The notes: generated by a model from the letters alone, not told the origin. A stretch of 64,000 nt of DNA from Kalaharituber pfeilii (GCA_015179045.1 WHUZ01000109.1:123612-187611), one strand, 5' to 3'. Positions 35,472-46,614 are shown, counted from the first letter of the stretch. Translations and numbers: made by a program.

Positions 35472-35503
35472 CCGCCCTGTTGGCTATGGCGAGGAACTTT
35501 TTT
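35472..35503 (-). mobile_element. Tail-A fragment without a poly(T)
   Basis: GCACTCGCATGCCGCCCTGT then TGGCTATGGCGAGG matches tail A. The homopolymer and duplication have been lost. Confidence 0.55.
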
Positions 35504-36887
35504 CCAGTTGCGTAAACTGAGAATTACATGATTTGTGATTCATAAAGAAATGGAAGTCATTAATTAGGAGTTTAAACACGCCTGGAAGTCAATACAGAAG
35601 CTTCTAGGATATGCTAAAATGCGCAAGTAATAGTTAGAATGCTTTAGACGCTTCCATACCACAGTATATCCCGGAGGTTCTTCTTTCGGTTCATGACCTG
35701 AAGGTCATCAACCTCTGGGATGTTGGATGCCTTTATGGCAATAACAAATCATTGTCAATTTTGGAAATCTCTCTGCCTGGATAATTCCAACTGTTAACAA
35801 TAGTAAATTGAAAACAAGGACGCTAACATTAGAAGGAACCCATAAATTATGTTTTTCTTGTGTGTTACTTGAATCGGCAACTATTCCAGATGGAAAGAAT
35901 TATCCTAATTGTTTATAAAGAGATACAATTGTTCTTTTCAACCTTGTAATCTGCTTTCTTGTATATAGATGACCGCCAGCAGGACTCCGATTCGCAAACT
36001 CGATACTCATACCCAATGCAACCGCTAAATTTATTTATTCGATTCATTTATTCAATTCGTTCGAGTTATCTTCTGATTCAGGGTAATTCATCCGCTTCGC
36101 CCCTCCTCGTCCACCTCACGTGCTTTACCTGCTTCGTTTGCTCCTCAGAATGAATTATTTAACTACGATGAAGTAATGCATGCATTCTATTTTCTAGAGT
36201 ACCGCACCTTTTATCATCGCAATTCCATAGATATCCATGCCGAGATATCACTCAAAAGCTATCATCATTAACGGGCAGAACTAACTTTCGGAGTAAGTAA
36301 AAATGTTAGAAATAAAGAATGATCCTTCATTTATCATCACTTCTGAAAATCTTAAACAAATCTCTACTGTGGTTCGTTGAGATAAATGCTCTCCTGGAGT
36401 GGGTTGTTTCAGTGGAAATATGCGTCGTCTAGTGAAGTAAGCCTCCGTGTGGTGAAATTTAATGGTAGTGAATTATATCAAGTAGTTGGCACTTCCATTG
36501 ACTTCGCTATCAAGCGTCACGGAGCAATCAGAGTTGGCTGCAAAATCAGCACCTACTTTCTACCTTCCTTTAGTGAAAAATAGTTTTGATACTTTGCCTT
36601 TCATCTCTGAGCGAATAGCAACAACATACAGATTGCTACTCTACGAAACTATTCTGTGCCTTATCTTCCTGTTCAGTACAACTACAATCTGTCATTCACT
36701 GAACCAATTCAATTCGATCAGGAAGCTGTAGTCCATCGCCATTTCGCTGACATATCTCTTGTTGCTCGCTGGACATGCAATGATTTGGGTTCTTATTTCC
36801 CTACCGGCAGTACTTTGTTCACTGGCTGAGTGCAGTTGCCTAAGTCCGAAGAATGCTATCATGCATATTTCTCCTCATGTTTCATTT
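35504..36887. other. Gene-free stretch
   Basis: A+T-biased DNA with several short frames but no recognisable gene. Confidence 0.5.
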
Positions 36888-37058
36888 TTTTTAATATCAT
36901 TACTCGCATGACGCCCTAGGGGCTACGGTGAGATTAAATACATAAGAAATAAGAAAAAATTCGGGCTGAAACTAGGCCCTCTTCTGTCCCCCCACGGCCT
37001 CTTCGCCGATAACTATTTCTTCCCATAGCCGACAGGGCGGCATTCGGAATTATATAAT
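36888..37058 (-). mobile_element. LINE 3' end plus a second facing tail-A fragment
   Basis: Short poly(T), then AATATCATTACTCGCATGAC and a tail-A signature to about 36934, followed by LINE 3' UTR-like sequence. At 37022-37058 a second, plus-oriented decayed tail A (CCCATAGCCGACAGGGCGGC) lies at the edge of the A+T-rich island. Confidence 0.6.
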
Positions 37059-37764
37059 TTTATTTACTACTATTTACTATATTAAATTAAATATTATATA
37101 TAATAGTAAAAGTATTACTTTATCTCTAATATATAAGTTTCTAAGTAATAAAGATACTAAATATCTTTACTAATTTTTTTCTTAATATATTTTATTATTT
37201 AAGTTTTATATAATTTAATTAATATTTATATAATAATAAATAATTAAATATATAAAATTTGTTTATACTTATATTATTAGTCTAAAATATTATATATTTT
37301 TTCATAAACAAGATTTTAATTAGTAATTTACTAACTTGAAAAGTATTATTATATTAAAATAAAGAAGTAAAATAAATATTAACTAATAATAATTTTAATA
37401 TTATTAATTAAAATTAATAAATTATAAGTTTTTATTAATTTATATTATAGTATAATAGTAGTATACTATTACTATTATTATATAAATAGATAAACTAGTA
37501 TATAACTTAAATTAAAATTAAAACTATTATATTTTATAAAATATAAAGATAATATAAATATAAATATTGTTAATATACTATTTTTCTTATAAGTAAATTA
37601 TATTTATAAAAGAATTAAATTATTTTTTTAAATAATTACAATTTTTTATAAAATATCTATAATACTAAAAAATAATTTTACAAAATTATACTATTATTAA
37701 ATATTATTAATATTAGTAATAATATAATAAGTAAAAAAATATTATTTTTATAATTATATAATAT
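37059..37764. other. A+T-rich island (RIP-like), part 1
   Basis: Almost pure A/T sequence without genes. Such blocks in Pezizomycotina usually reflect transposon copies mutated by RIP; the original element is not recognisable. Confidence 0.75.
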
Positions 37765-38277
37765 TGTAACGTCGGTGGCTGGGCTTGGGCGGAGGTCTTG
37801 CCAAGGGGTACGGTTAGCTTGGGTATCGGCGGCGGTTCGGCGGCTATGGGTCGAGGACTACGGCGGCGGCGGTTCGGCGGCTAGGGATCACGGACTATAG
37901 CAAGGGCAGCGGCGGAGGAGTAGGAGAAACCAGACGGGTCTATTGATTAACAAGACAACGGACAAGGAGAAGAAGAGCTATCTACAGAGGCGGACCTGGG
38001 GCCCTTATATGCTTGGGAATTGGCATAGAGAAGGAATACAGGACTATAACAATATGAGAAAGAGAATCCGAAATACAAGAGCGGCAATAGCAGTGCCAAT
38101 ATTAGAAGGCATATCAATGAGCTGTCAGAGGGCTAATCAACCGGACCGGGACGGCTTGTCAGGCCTTTCCGAGTCGGCTATTAGTAATGTCTCACTTCCG
38201 GCTTGGCACGTCGGCTCGGTTTGACTTGTCGGCTGCGGAAAAGGACGATACTGATGCGTGCGTAGGTGGCTGTGACA
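37765..38277 (+). mobile_element. Solo LTR, family 2, in the A+T-rich island
   Basis: Starts TGTAACGTCGGTGG and ends GGTGGCTGTGACA, with an exact 5-bp duplication AATAT (37760-37764, 38278-38282). Its 513 bp are G+C-rich with GGCGGCGGTTCGGCGG repeats. The segment around GGGTCTATTGATTAACAAGA and GACAACGGACAAGGAGAAGA is related to the reverse complement of the LTR at 49915-50966. No internal domain adjoins it. Confidence 0.9.
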
Positions 38278-38724
38278 AATATAATAATATATAAGTAAAA
38301 AATTATAATAAAATTTAAATATAATATAAGATATATATATATATTTATTAAAATTTATAATATATTTTTAAAACTTAATATAAATAATATTAAAATATAT
38401 TTATATATATATTATATTTTATTATATTATTAATAATTACTAATAATTTATTTAATATTTAATTATAACTTATAATAATTAATTTAGATATTAATATTTA
38501 TTATTTAATTTTTAAGTTATTATAATAAATAATTATAAAAATTATATTTAGTTTTATATATATTATATTTTTTATAAATATAGTAATAATCAAAATAATT
38601 TTATAATTATTTAAAATATTTTATTATAGTTAATAAAAGATATTTATATATAAATATAATAAAAAATATAATTAGTAATATATTTAAGTTAGTATTGAAA
38701 TATAAAATACAAATAAATATTTAT
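38278..38724. other. A+T-rich island, part 2
   Basis: Almost pure A/T sequence between two solo LTRs, and the target of both. No gene. Confidence 0.75.
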
Positions 38725-39553
38725 TGTTACGGCTAAGGTGAGACTTACCCGAGCAGGGAACACTTACCCTGAATCCTTAGTAAGGCCAGTGCTGCTAGAC
38801 CGGACTGATCACCCGTTAGGCTTGGCAGAGGATTCTTTGTGTTTGAATAGGGTAGTGCTAAGGAAGTGTGTGTCACCGTTGATTGTAAGGTCTTTAGGCC
38901 TGGCACTCGGTTTATGAAGCTAATATGCGCACATGCCCTAGTACATGTTATTATCTAGCATCTGTACTACGTTGCATGCTTCTTTGTTATAATTATTGGC
39001 ATTGTTGAATTGCCGTTTCTTTATTTGCTTGCCTAGTCATGTATGATGCGCTCAGTCTATTTAAGCACAGGCGATAGCACAGTTGAAGAATCAAGACACA
39101 AGCGGTGTTCTAAGTTCTCTATACTTCTGAAACCTATCGTTTCCTCATTACGCCCGTGAATCGCTCCGCTCCGCTGCGCGCTCCACGCAAAACAGCTGCC
39201 CTTCCGGCCCGCCGTATATACGCCTCTGTAGCCTTTCCGGCCCGCAGCATATACGCCTCCGTAGCCTCTTCGGCCCGCAGCACATACGCCTCCGTAGCCA
39301 TCTCGGCCCGCAGCATATACGCCTCCGTAGCCTTTCCGGCCCGCAGCATATACGCCTCTGTAGCCTTCCCGGCCCGCAGTATATACGCCTCCGTAGCCTC
39401 TTCGGCCCGCAGCACATACGCCTCCGTAGCCTTTCCGGCCCGCAGTATATACGCCTCCGTAGCGACTCCGGCCTGCCGAATACGCACCTCCGTAGCCGTA
39501 ACATCCAGTGCCTTCCAGCGCCCACCGGAGCCTAGCCCCTCACGCCCGTAACA
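38725..39553 (+). mobile_element. Solo LTR, family 3, containing a 33-bp minisatellite
   Basis: Starts TGTTACGGCTAAGGTGAG and ends CACGCCCGTAACA, with an exact 5-bp duplication TTTAT (38720-38724, 39554-39558). A TATTTAAG promoter-like element lies near 39058-39065. The 3' third is a tandem array. The second copy is at 48892-49675 in the opposite orientation. Confidence 0.93.
39200..39482. repeat. 33-bp minisatellite inside the LTR (copy 1)
   Basis: About eight to nine units of CCGGCCCGCAGCATATACGC + CTCCGTAGCCTTT. Because 33 is divisible by three, the array is open on the plus strand (repeated RSIYASVAFPA) and on the minus strand. This is a by-product of the period and not evidence for a gene. 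Confidence 0.92.
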
Positions 39554-39786
39554 TTTATATAGTTTCTAATAATTTTTTCTTATTTTTATATAATTATCTA
39601 CTATTATTAAATTTTAATAAAAGTTAATTCTACCTTTATAATATTAATAAATAAAGTAATAAAAAATTTAAAATTATATTTTAAGAAGAAGTTATATATA
39701 CAAATTATAATCTTTAATTCAGATTTTAGTATAATAAATATTTACTCTTCTATTACATTTCGTTCAAATATATATATATATATTTT
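39554..39786. other. A+T-rich island, part 3
   Basis: A/T-rich sequence ending in an (AT)n microsatellite beside a LINE 3' end. Confidence 0.7.
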
Positions 39787-40105
39787 TTCATATCATTTCT
39801 CGCATACTGCGCTAGAGGCCATCAAATAAATAGAAGAGAATAAAGTAAAATAAAATAAATAGGCGAAACCAAAATAAGACCTTCACGGAACCAAATGAGA
39901 ACCTATCTCTTCGCTGTCCTCACGTGTGCTCACCAGGAGGCCGTCATCTTTCTATCCACCTCATCAGTTCCACCAGTGGAACCGGTTCGTCCTCCTTCCC
40001 TGCTGGTGGCATCCTGATTGCAACTTGCCCTACTAGCCACCTTCTCCCTACCTTGCATCTGGGCCAGATATATTCTGTTATTTCTGCTCCTGTTGCACGC
40101 CGCTA
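39787..40105 (-). mobile_element. LINE 3' end (ORF2 C-terminus, 3' UTR, tail A)
   Basis: TTTTTTCATATCATTTCTCG followed by a tail-A signature to about 39822, a 3' UTR, and on the minus strand a short ORF2 C-terminal remnant ending ..VELMRWIERKMTASW. This aligns with the VELLAWAGRE-type C-termini of the other LINE copies. The 5' limit is uncertain. Confidence 0.65.
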
Positions 40106-40149
40106 ATGTTCTGGGCCAACTGCTTTGCTGATCCTAAATCTCCACCTTG

Positions 40150-40207
40150 ACCCAGCCATAGCGAGCAGCGGTAGTAAGCTGGGTTTGGTGAAATTAGAAA
40201 AAAAAAT
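40150..40207 (+). mobile_element. Decayed tail-B fragment
   Basis: CCAGCCATAGCGAGCAGCGG then GCTGGGTTTGGTGAAATTAG and A9 resembles tail B. No duplication was recognised. Confidence 0.5.
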
Positions 40208-40490
40208 AAAAGAAATTAAAAACCCCTCGAGCTTCTCAGGCCTTCCACTCCAGCTTGCTTCCCAATACACGTAGCAGGTGCTAGTACACACCATCGAAAT
40301 TGTGCAATTTTGGTGTGAAAATGGTGGTGTGAGCGGGGTCGGGTTAAAGACATTAGTGACCTCTGCTATGATTGAGTAGCCACGATTCCTTTCATAATGT
40401 TGGCCAGTGGACATGCGATTGAAGCATAAAATATAAATATATACAACTCAGAAAGGCAACAACTGTTAATTCCTGTATTCACCACATATA

Positions 40491-40615
40491 TATATATATA
40501 TATATATTTTTTATTTCATTACTCGCATGCTATGGCGAGGGTTTTATAAACTAAAGCTACCTAAAACAAGGAAAATAACTTAGATACAGGTGTGCCCCGA
40601 GGTGAATCTCCGTGG
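40491..40615 (-). mobile_element. 125-bp tail-A insertion nested in the truncated LINE
   Basis: (TA)n/T tract then TATTTCATTACTCGCATGCT, a tail A lacking the central hairpin, followed by 3' UTR. It is flanked by an exact 12-bp duplication TCACCACATATA (40479-40490, 40616-40627). Confidence 0.9.
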
Positions 40616-41059
40616 TCACCACATATAGGCATTCAGGGCAACAGCGAGGCAGACAGAGCTGCCAAAGTCGGCATCGCCCTACAATATCAGGACGAGACGG
40701 TCACCGAAGCCGGGATTCGCCAGTACGCCAAAGCCCAGAGGGCCGAGGAAAGGAACAGACTACAACTGACATATAGGCCACTCCAACGGCTAGGTAACCG
40801 AAAGCTGGTCACCACGCTGGCTGGCATCCTAGGAAACAAGGGGCTGAGACAATGGAAACACCAAATCGGAAAGGTGGACTCGCCGGAATGTAGGTGGTGT
40901 GGCAGAGCGCTAGAAAACACCACCCACATCTTCAACGAATGCCAACCCTGGAAAGACAAATGGCCGGGAGGAGAAGCGGACCTTAAGGCGTCCCCCAAGA
41001 CAAGAGAAGGGGAAGGAGACAATATGGTCGGGTTATTGACGTGGCCAGGGATGGACTAG
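40616..41059 (+). pseudogene. LINE ORF2 C-terminal fragment
   Basis: Continuous frame from the element 5' end to the TAG at 41057-41059. It keeps the last RNase H box (HIGIQGNSEADRAAKVG), a linker with ERNRLQLTYRPLQRL, and the C-terminal knuckle CRWCGRALENTTH...C followed by WPGGEADLK. It lacks endonuclease, RT and the RNase H catalytic aspartates, so it cannot act. Close similarity to the copies at 1787-2498 and 46827-47194 marks them as one LINE family. Confidence 0.88.
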
Positions 41060-41273
41060 ACAACGGATTAGCTTTTCACTTTTCCTTCACTTTCATTTTA
41101 CTTATTTCACATTTCCAGTCATATTTTATCCAGTCATATGTAACTAAACATCGCCATAGCCCATAGGGGCGGCACGCGATTAATGATATTAAAAAAAAAA
41201 AAAAAAAAATTCCTGTATGCACATACAGAACGAATCACAAAAAGAAAGTTGATACATGCAATGTTATTGGGAT

Positions 41274-41336
41274 CGCCCTGCTATGGCCAGCAGTCGCAAG
41301 TGGGGCTATGTGATATTTTTGTATAAAAAAAAAAGA
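41274..41336 (+). mobile_element. 63-bp tail-B micro-insertion just downstream of a gene
   Basis: CGCCCTGCTATGGCCAGCAG, CGCAAGTGGGGCTATGTGAT and A-rich end. It is flanked by GTTATTGGGAT (41263-41273) and GTTATTGGAAT (41337-41347), 11 bp with one mismatch. It ends 24 bp from the stop codon of the membrane-protein gene, within its expected 3' UTR. Confidence 0.9.
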
Positions 41337-41360
41337 GTTATTGGAATCCCTCGCACTTAA

Positions 41361-43623
41361 TCAATCCGATTCCGAACTTTCAGCCTCCGCCAGTGTTGAA
41401 GGTACCTCAACGAGAGTCCTATATCCCGTTGCATGCAACATTGAGCTAATCGCAGCCAACAACACAGATGGCGTAGTATACAGTGAAAGTTCAAAGACCT
41501 CCAAAAACGATTGTCCAACTTGCGGCGAGCTATATTTGTACCGTTGCACTCGCAGCTCAGGCAGGGTCTGTTCGTCATTCTGCCAATTCCAGGTCATAAA
41601 AGACAGTAGAGCTAATTGGACACAGATTAGACACATTCCCCCAAGTGCTGCACCCTTTGCGACTGCTAAAATCTTACTCAGGTCCATTGGAGTAAGTTCA
41701 TTGATATCAACAATATTTGAGGTAGACCCAATCGCATGCTCCTGTGGCCCCATCGGTAGCGTTACTGCAGTGCGCTGTGGTGTTGATTGCTCAGTGGCCG
41801 TTGACTCCTCTGGATGGACAGACGTACCGGGCATATGCCGCAACATGATTTCCAGCTGTTGTCTTTCATCCGGGGAGTCATAATAAAATAGAACAAGGTT
41901 AAAGAAGCGATGGAGCTCGTCGCTGGCCACAATGGAGAGAAGGCGAGCTGCGGCTACGGCTATCGAACACACAAAAACGGCTACCAGGGTGGTGGCCACA
42001 CTATTACCAATGATAGTGCCGAATAGAAACGAGAGGAAAAACAACCAGCAACATTGGAAAATGGTAAGAATCCCCGATACGAACAAAGACATTCGACTTC
42101 TCGATGATGTTGCACTGGCTGAAGGTAACATCAGGACAACGATGGCTGGTGGCTTTCTGGAATAGTGAATCACTTGCAGGAACAAAAACCAAGCCTGCGT
42201 TACCCGCAATCTCCATTTTGCCCGTTGGGTTTGAGGTGGATCATGCTTTGCTCGTAGCAAGCTTGCTAGGCACGAGAACCATCTTGCTGTATATCTTTCG
42301 CCCGGGGTGCCAATAAGTCTCAGTTTGGTGTTTGAGTTTATATTCACCTCGGTTACTAACAGTGGGTTCACATAAATGACTGAGGCAGTCTTTTGAAAGT
42401 GCCGTAATTCATAGAAGCACCGGGCAAATCCCATCAGGACGAAAGAGCCTATCAGGACCCAGTATATCGCATGAGCACTTGCAATAGGGCATAGCCAGAA
42501 CAGGAGATGATAGTCGGCATTGAACGAAACAAGAATACAGATGAGAAAGAGAAAGAGTTGAATGTAGATTATCCCTGCTGTTAAGAGAGCCATAGCTAAA
42601 CGCGACCGTTGACCCCGTGCTTCCCATTGTGACTGAATCACATCCATAATATTATCTGCAAGCGAATAAGTCGATGAAGGAAGACGCGCTGCCGCCATAG
42701 GGGCCAATGTAGCGTTGGCAGGTTGTTCAACAGTATCATCAGTGTTTGTAGGAGGAGTTTCTTCTGCAGGAGCGCCAGATTCGCTGCTCTGTGTAACTTG
42801 GTTTCCCCGAAACATTTGATATCTGTGAGCAGGAGGCGACCCTGAACCTTCCAGATGGTCCTTTCGTTGGAATACGACCATCGCATGATCGGTAAGTGAG
42901 AGTTGGTTGACCGGAAGTCCGAACGTAAACCCGGCTGCGATAAATCCCAGTGGGCCATCGAGCGCTGAGAGCAAGCCAATGTTGCAGGTCTTGAGAGGTC
43001 CGAAAGCCAAAAGAGCTGGGATTAAAGCCATCAATGTAGATGCTGCTCCTGCCGCCCATTTTGCAGATTCTCTGGACTCTTCAAGATAGCGATTGTAAGT
43101 GCTTTCACATTTGCTAAAAAATCCTACTCCGCCAAAATCGTATTGCAGTGGTTCCGTAGTATTATCTGCAACAAACGTAGAATTTCTAACACCTTCAGAG
43201 CTTGAGAAATTGTCTTGGAAGTTAACTTCGTATTTTGCAACTGAGGGCTCTTCCTCTGCCCCAACTGGCAATGCAGTGGCCGTCGAAGCCCGATGCACAA
43301 CCCAGATGAGGAACAACAATTTTGCAGTGCGAACTGTCCCACTTATAGAACCCAGTTGATTCTCTAGGCGGCAATGAACCTAATCAGTGAGTTACATTGC
43401 GCTGTAAGTTAATAAGGTTTAGAAGTACAGAGAACATACTGTTAACCAGCGCAGAAAATGATGTTTGTGAACCATGGTTCTGCGTTATAACACTTGTGTA
43501 GCAGGAGTAGTCTTCAACTACCAGTGAGCGATATGCTTCCTTGTAACTGAATGGCAATAGAGAGAGTTCAAATGGAGTATATGCGTGTCGTGGTGGTAGA
43601 TCGTCAAATCTCTTTTCCTGCAA
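41361..43623 (-). CDS. Uncharacterised fungal multi-span membrane protein
   Basis: The main exon (43363-41361, stop TGA 41361-41363) encodes about 665 residues. An upstream exon (43623-43440) ends in a consensus donor GTATGT. The 76-nt intron 43364-43439, closing with CCTAG, joins the frames as ..SFSALVN-K-NQLGSISG. The protein has an N-terminal FSKCESTYNRYLEES..W segment leading into paired hydrophobic helices (STLMALIPALLAF, LGFIAAGFTFGLPV). After a long polar loop come further spans: LLTAGIIYIQLFLFLICILV, IYWVLIGSFVLMGF, CWLFFLSFLFGTIIG, LVAVFVCSIAVAAA and GMCLICVQLALLSF. Cys-then-TM-pair layouts of this kind occur in many fungal membrane proteins of unknown role. The first exon has no ATG in frame (a stop lies shortly upstream), and a TTGCAG acceptor at its edge implies a further 5' exon; a hAT-like MITE starts 40 bp upstream and may have displaced it. 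Function unknown. Confidence 0.8.
43364..43439 (-). other. Spliceosomal intron of the membrane-protein gene
   Basis: 76 nt on the minus strand from GTATGT to CCTAG. Splicing at these sites keeps the reading frame, while two nearer AG acceptors (TTACAG, GATTAG) do not. Confidence 0.65.
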
Positions 43624-43735
43624 TGAAGAGTTTTACAAAATTGACTTTAAGCAGAACGTGTCCAGAGCATCCAACAAGCCAGGCCGGCCGACCAGGCCGC
43701 CTGGTCTGGCCTGACAGGCAGTGATCTGCATTGGA

Positions 43736-43769
43736 GCGGCACGCGAGTAATGATATAAAAAAAAAAAAA
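43736..43769 (+). mobile_element. Minimal (34-bp) tail-A insertion
   Basis: Only GCGGCACGCGAGTAATGATAT (21 nt of LINE, split as GCGGCACGCG + AGTAATGATAT) plus a short A-rich tail. It is flanked by an exact 13-bp duplication GATCTGCATTGGA (43723-43735, 43770-43782). Confidence 0.95.
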
Positions 43770-44028
43770 GGATCTGCATTGGACTGAAACCGCCTGGACC
43801 AGTCCAAGCCAACCAGGCCATTTACGTAAATTCAAGCGATTTTAGAATTCAACCCAGGTGAATTAGATTTTAATAATCCTAGATATTTCCACTATCAGTA
43901 ATTGACAGTCGCCCATTAGGTATCATCATCGAAGAATTGAGTCTCGTCTGTTGTATTGTCTGGAAGGTCCGTCATTTCTAAAGTATTTGTTAGTATATAT
44001 ACTTGAATATAAAGTGTGATACATACTT

Positions 44029-44095
44029 TTTTTTTTTTTTTTTTAATCATTACTCGCGTGCCGCCCTATGGGCGATGGCATGGATTTAGGTACGC
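44029..44095 (-). mobile_element. 67-bp tail-A micro-insertion in the MITE
   Basis: Poly(T) then ATCATTACTCGCGTGCCGCC and a few bases of 3' UTR. It is flanked by an exact 11-bp duplication GATACATACTT (44018-44028, 44096-44106). Confidence 0.95.
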
Positions 44096-44719
44096 GATAC
44101 ATACTTGACTGAAGTCGTAGACCGCTGCTGTTTAAAATTCTAGATATATGGAAGATTCTACTCATTTAAATACTCAAACAATCTGGTAAACGCTGGCCTT
44201 GATTCACCTAGATAGCTGTGGAGGGATTTGTTTAATTGGCTTTAACCTGCCTGAATGACCTGGGCTGGGTTGAACGGTCTGGACTGGCCTGAATACTCTG
44301 GACTTGCCTGGTTGGCTTGGACTGGCCTGGTTGGCCTGGTTGGCCTGATTGTTTCAGGCCGCCTGGGCCGGTCCAGGCGACCCTCACGGCTTGGCCTGAT
44401 TGTTCAGGCCAGGCCAGGCCCAGAATTTCACGGTCCAGGTCAGTCCAGGCCTTCTGTTGGCCTGGCCTGGCCTGGCCTGTTGGATTCATTGAGAGCAATG
44501 CACGTTGTCACTTCTTTCCACCGGTTCGCATGCTCTACATATATATTATTCTAGGATTCTGGGGTCAACTAAATAAGTCTTGATATTTTGAACAAGAGAT
44601 TAGCTCAAGTCTACATTACAAAACTAAACCATTTAAACCAATGATTATTACTGCTATAACTACTTGTAACCAATAGACAAACGAAGTTGGCTATAGCTCT
44701 CATTGCACATGTATTTCAT

Positions 44720-44908
44720 TCATATCCTCGCCTCGTATTGAGATCGTATGCCGTTGGCTTTGTTGGCTTTATCTATTTTAACTAGGAATGTAGACTTCAA
44801 TGGCTTTTCAACTTTTGCAGGCTTCGAGGGAGTTCTGCACTTGCACAGCCTTTCGGCAAGTTTCAACCAATAATTCTGATCTGGAGGAACTTGGCTCGAG
44901 GGCGTATT
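44720..44908 (-). pseudogene. Orphan terminal-exon-like open segment
   Basis: On the minus strand an acceptor-like CTGTACAG (preceded by a CTAAT branch-like motif) opens a 62-codon frame. It begins NTPSSQVPPDQNYWLKLAER, contains CKCRTPSKPAKVEKPLKS, and ends at TGA 44720-44722. Composition (basic, few rare residues) looks coding, but there is no start and no recognised family. It lies about 230 bp beyond the MITE that sits at the 5' side of the membrane-protein gene, in the same orientation. Confidence 0.35.
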
Positions 44909-46614
44909 CTGTACAGAATATTAGAGTGATATAATCCTAGGCTTAGTGACTGGGGTAGTTGAATTACGTGAATCAAATCAAATGACCTACCTGTATATTA
45001 CATTACGGCAGACGCCGATGAACTAGTCCTATCGGTTAATGGCTAAGGCTCCCGACCTCCTTTTGTTTAGGGAACGGGCTCACATAACCCTGCATACAGG
45101 ATCGGCTACTGACTTGTAGGAGAGTACTGACCTTCAGCAGACACAAGATGGTGGTACAATAATAAGCAGATTCTGAACGGGGCGCTACGCTTTGAGTATG
45201 TAATCTCACTGTTTATTGTTTGCTGGCGTCTCTTATCATTAGCCAGCTCCGGACACTCTTACCATATCCCACAGTCAGAGGTGCGATAAATTAAAAAAAA
45301 GACCAAAATGAAAGGACGCAAAGCAGAAAATTGAGTCGCAGAGGAGTGTATCGCAATGGTAACACTAGCACGTAGTCTAGTATGGATAAGAGTAGTGTCG
45401 AGGATGACGTTCATAGCACTATTCCTGTGGTTTGAGAAGTAATGTATTCTAACCGATGCGCATGTATCCAGCATGCGCATGTTGCTAAACACAAGTTATT
45501 TTGACTCGGGGTCTCCAGAATTTGCCTGGCGCTCACGACTGATGAGTAGCCTAGCGCAGTGAGGACTGGCCCAGTTACCAACCGGTCCGGGCCCGGATGC
45601 CTGCACCCACGCTCACCATTGGGAATCACCATATAGGTATATCGCCACATAATCTTCGCAGAAAAAAACAATGGCATAGTCGATCGCGATGTAAAGATCC
45701 TCATTACCAATATCATCTTTCGTTTTCTTCGAACCCTCCCATCCGCCTCAATGTATGCAGAGCCCAGACTATCCTGTAAATGGTACTGGTTGCAAAGTAA
45801 GCGCGCTCAGCAAGCTGCAAAGGCCATTACGGATGCAGTTTCTGTGCATGGCCCAACATCCTAGCCGAAACAGTGGAAAAAGGAAGGAATCTGCAACCTC
45901 AACACACTTGGGAACGAGTAATAGACACTTGACACGAAAGCTTCTAGCACGAGGCCTCGAGGCTTTGGGAAAAACAGTTGAGCCAAAAAGCCTTCCGATA
46001 GCTGCGAGGAAGAATTCTGTAGATGGCTGGCTTACTAGCCATGAAATGCTTACTAACCACTGAAAATCGGCATTGACTTTTCATACAATTACCTACATGA
46101 ATACCACTCTACACCAATGCAAATACCCATGCTTCTTAATTTCCTGTAAGTATATCCACACTCCTTTTTTTTTTGGCTTCTTCGCCGTTTTTCTGCTTGG
46201 GTTGCTGCTGGCTAACTCTGTGTTAGTAATGGGTGCGGATGCAGACCGAGGTTTCTCGGCACTATCGATGTGAGGGGTATTTTCAACACAACCACAAGTG
46301 AGCGAGGTTCAGAAGCCTTAGAAATGACGCTGGTAGCTATTAAAATTAGTAGAGGTTCATTAATTACAGAGCCGTGGAGACATACTCGTGAGATCCTAGA
46401 GGTTGCTACGGCCGAATCCGGAACATCAACCACTGGAGAGTTATCTAAAGAAATACCTGCTGTAAGCGCAGAGCGATAGTGTCTACTATCCTCAGAGTGA
46501 CCGGAAGATTGAGAGCTGGCGGAATATACACACAAGGCTTGTATTCACATGTTGAATAGCGAATGCGAACCGTGGGTGCGAAGTCTAGTATTACAAGAGT
46601 GCTGTTCCGGTCCC

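Larger units (their letters stand above)
40479..41208 (+). mobile_element. 5'-truncated LINE with a nested tail near its 5' end
   Basis: Poly(A) 41191-41208 follows tail A (CGCCATAGCCCATAGGGGCG). It is flanked by ATTCCTGTAT at 40469-40478 and 41209-41218. The first 12 bp (TCACCACATATA) are repeated at 40616-40627 because a tail-A insertion landed there. The element itself starts within the RNase H box. Confidence 0.93.
43663..44491. mobile_element. hAT-like MITE, second copy, with two LINE tails inside
   Basis: Its core is nearly identical to 34428-34920 (CATTTACGTAAATTCAAGCG, TGACAGTCGCCCATTAGG etc.). The right end GGCCTGTTGGATTCATTG is intact (44474-44491), and the left end is altered (CATCCAACAAGCC). 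AGAGCA occurs at both edges, which hints at a duplication with small loss of the left terminus. Expanded GGCCTGG/GGACTGGCCTG subterminal repeats lie at 44250-44480. Confidence 0.85.

Noticed and set aside
39134..39551. Open frames of 117-131 codons on both strands encoding RSIYASVAFPA-type or YILRAGKATEA-type repeats.
   Set aside because: They result from a stop-free 33-bp tandem unit inside an LTR and overlap on opposite strands; there is no independent coding evidence.
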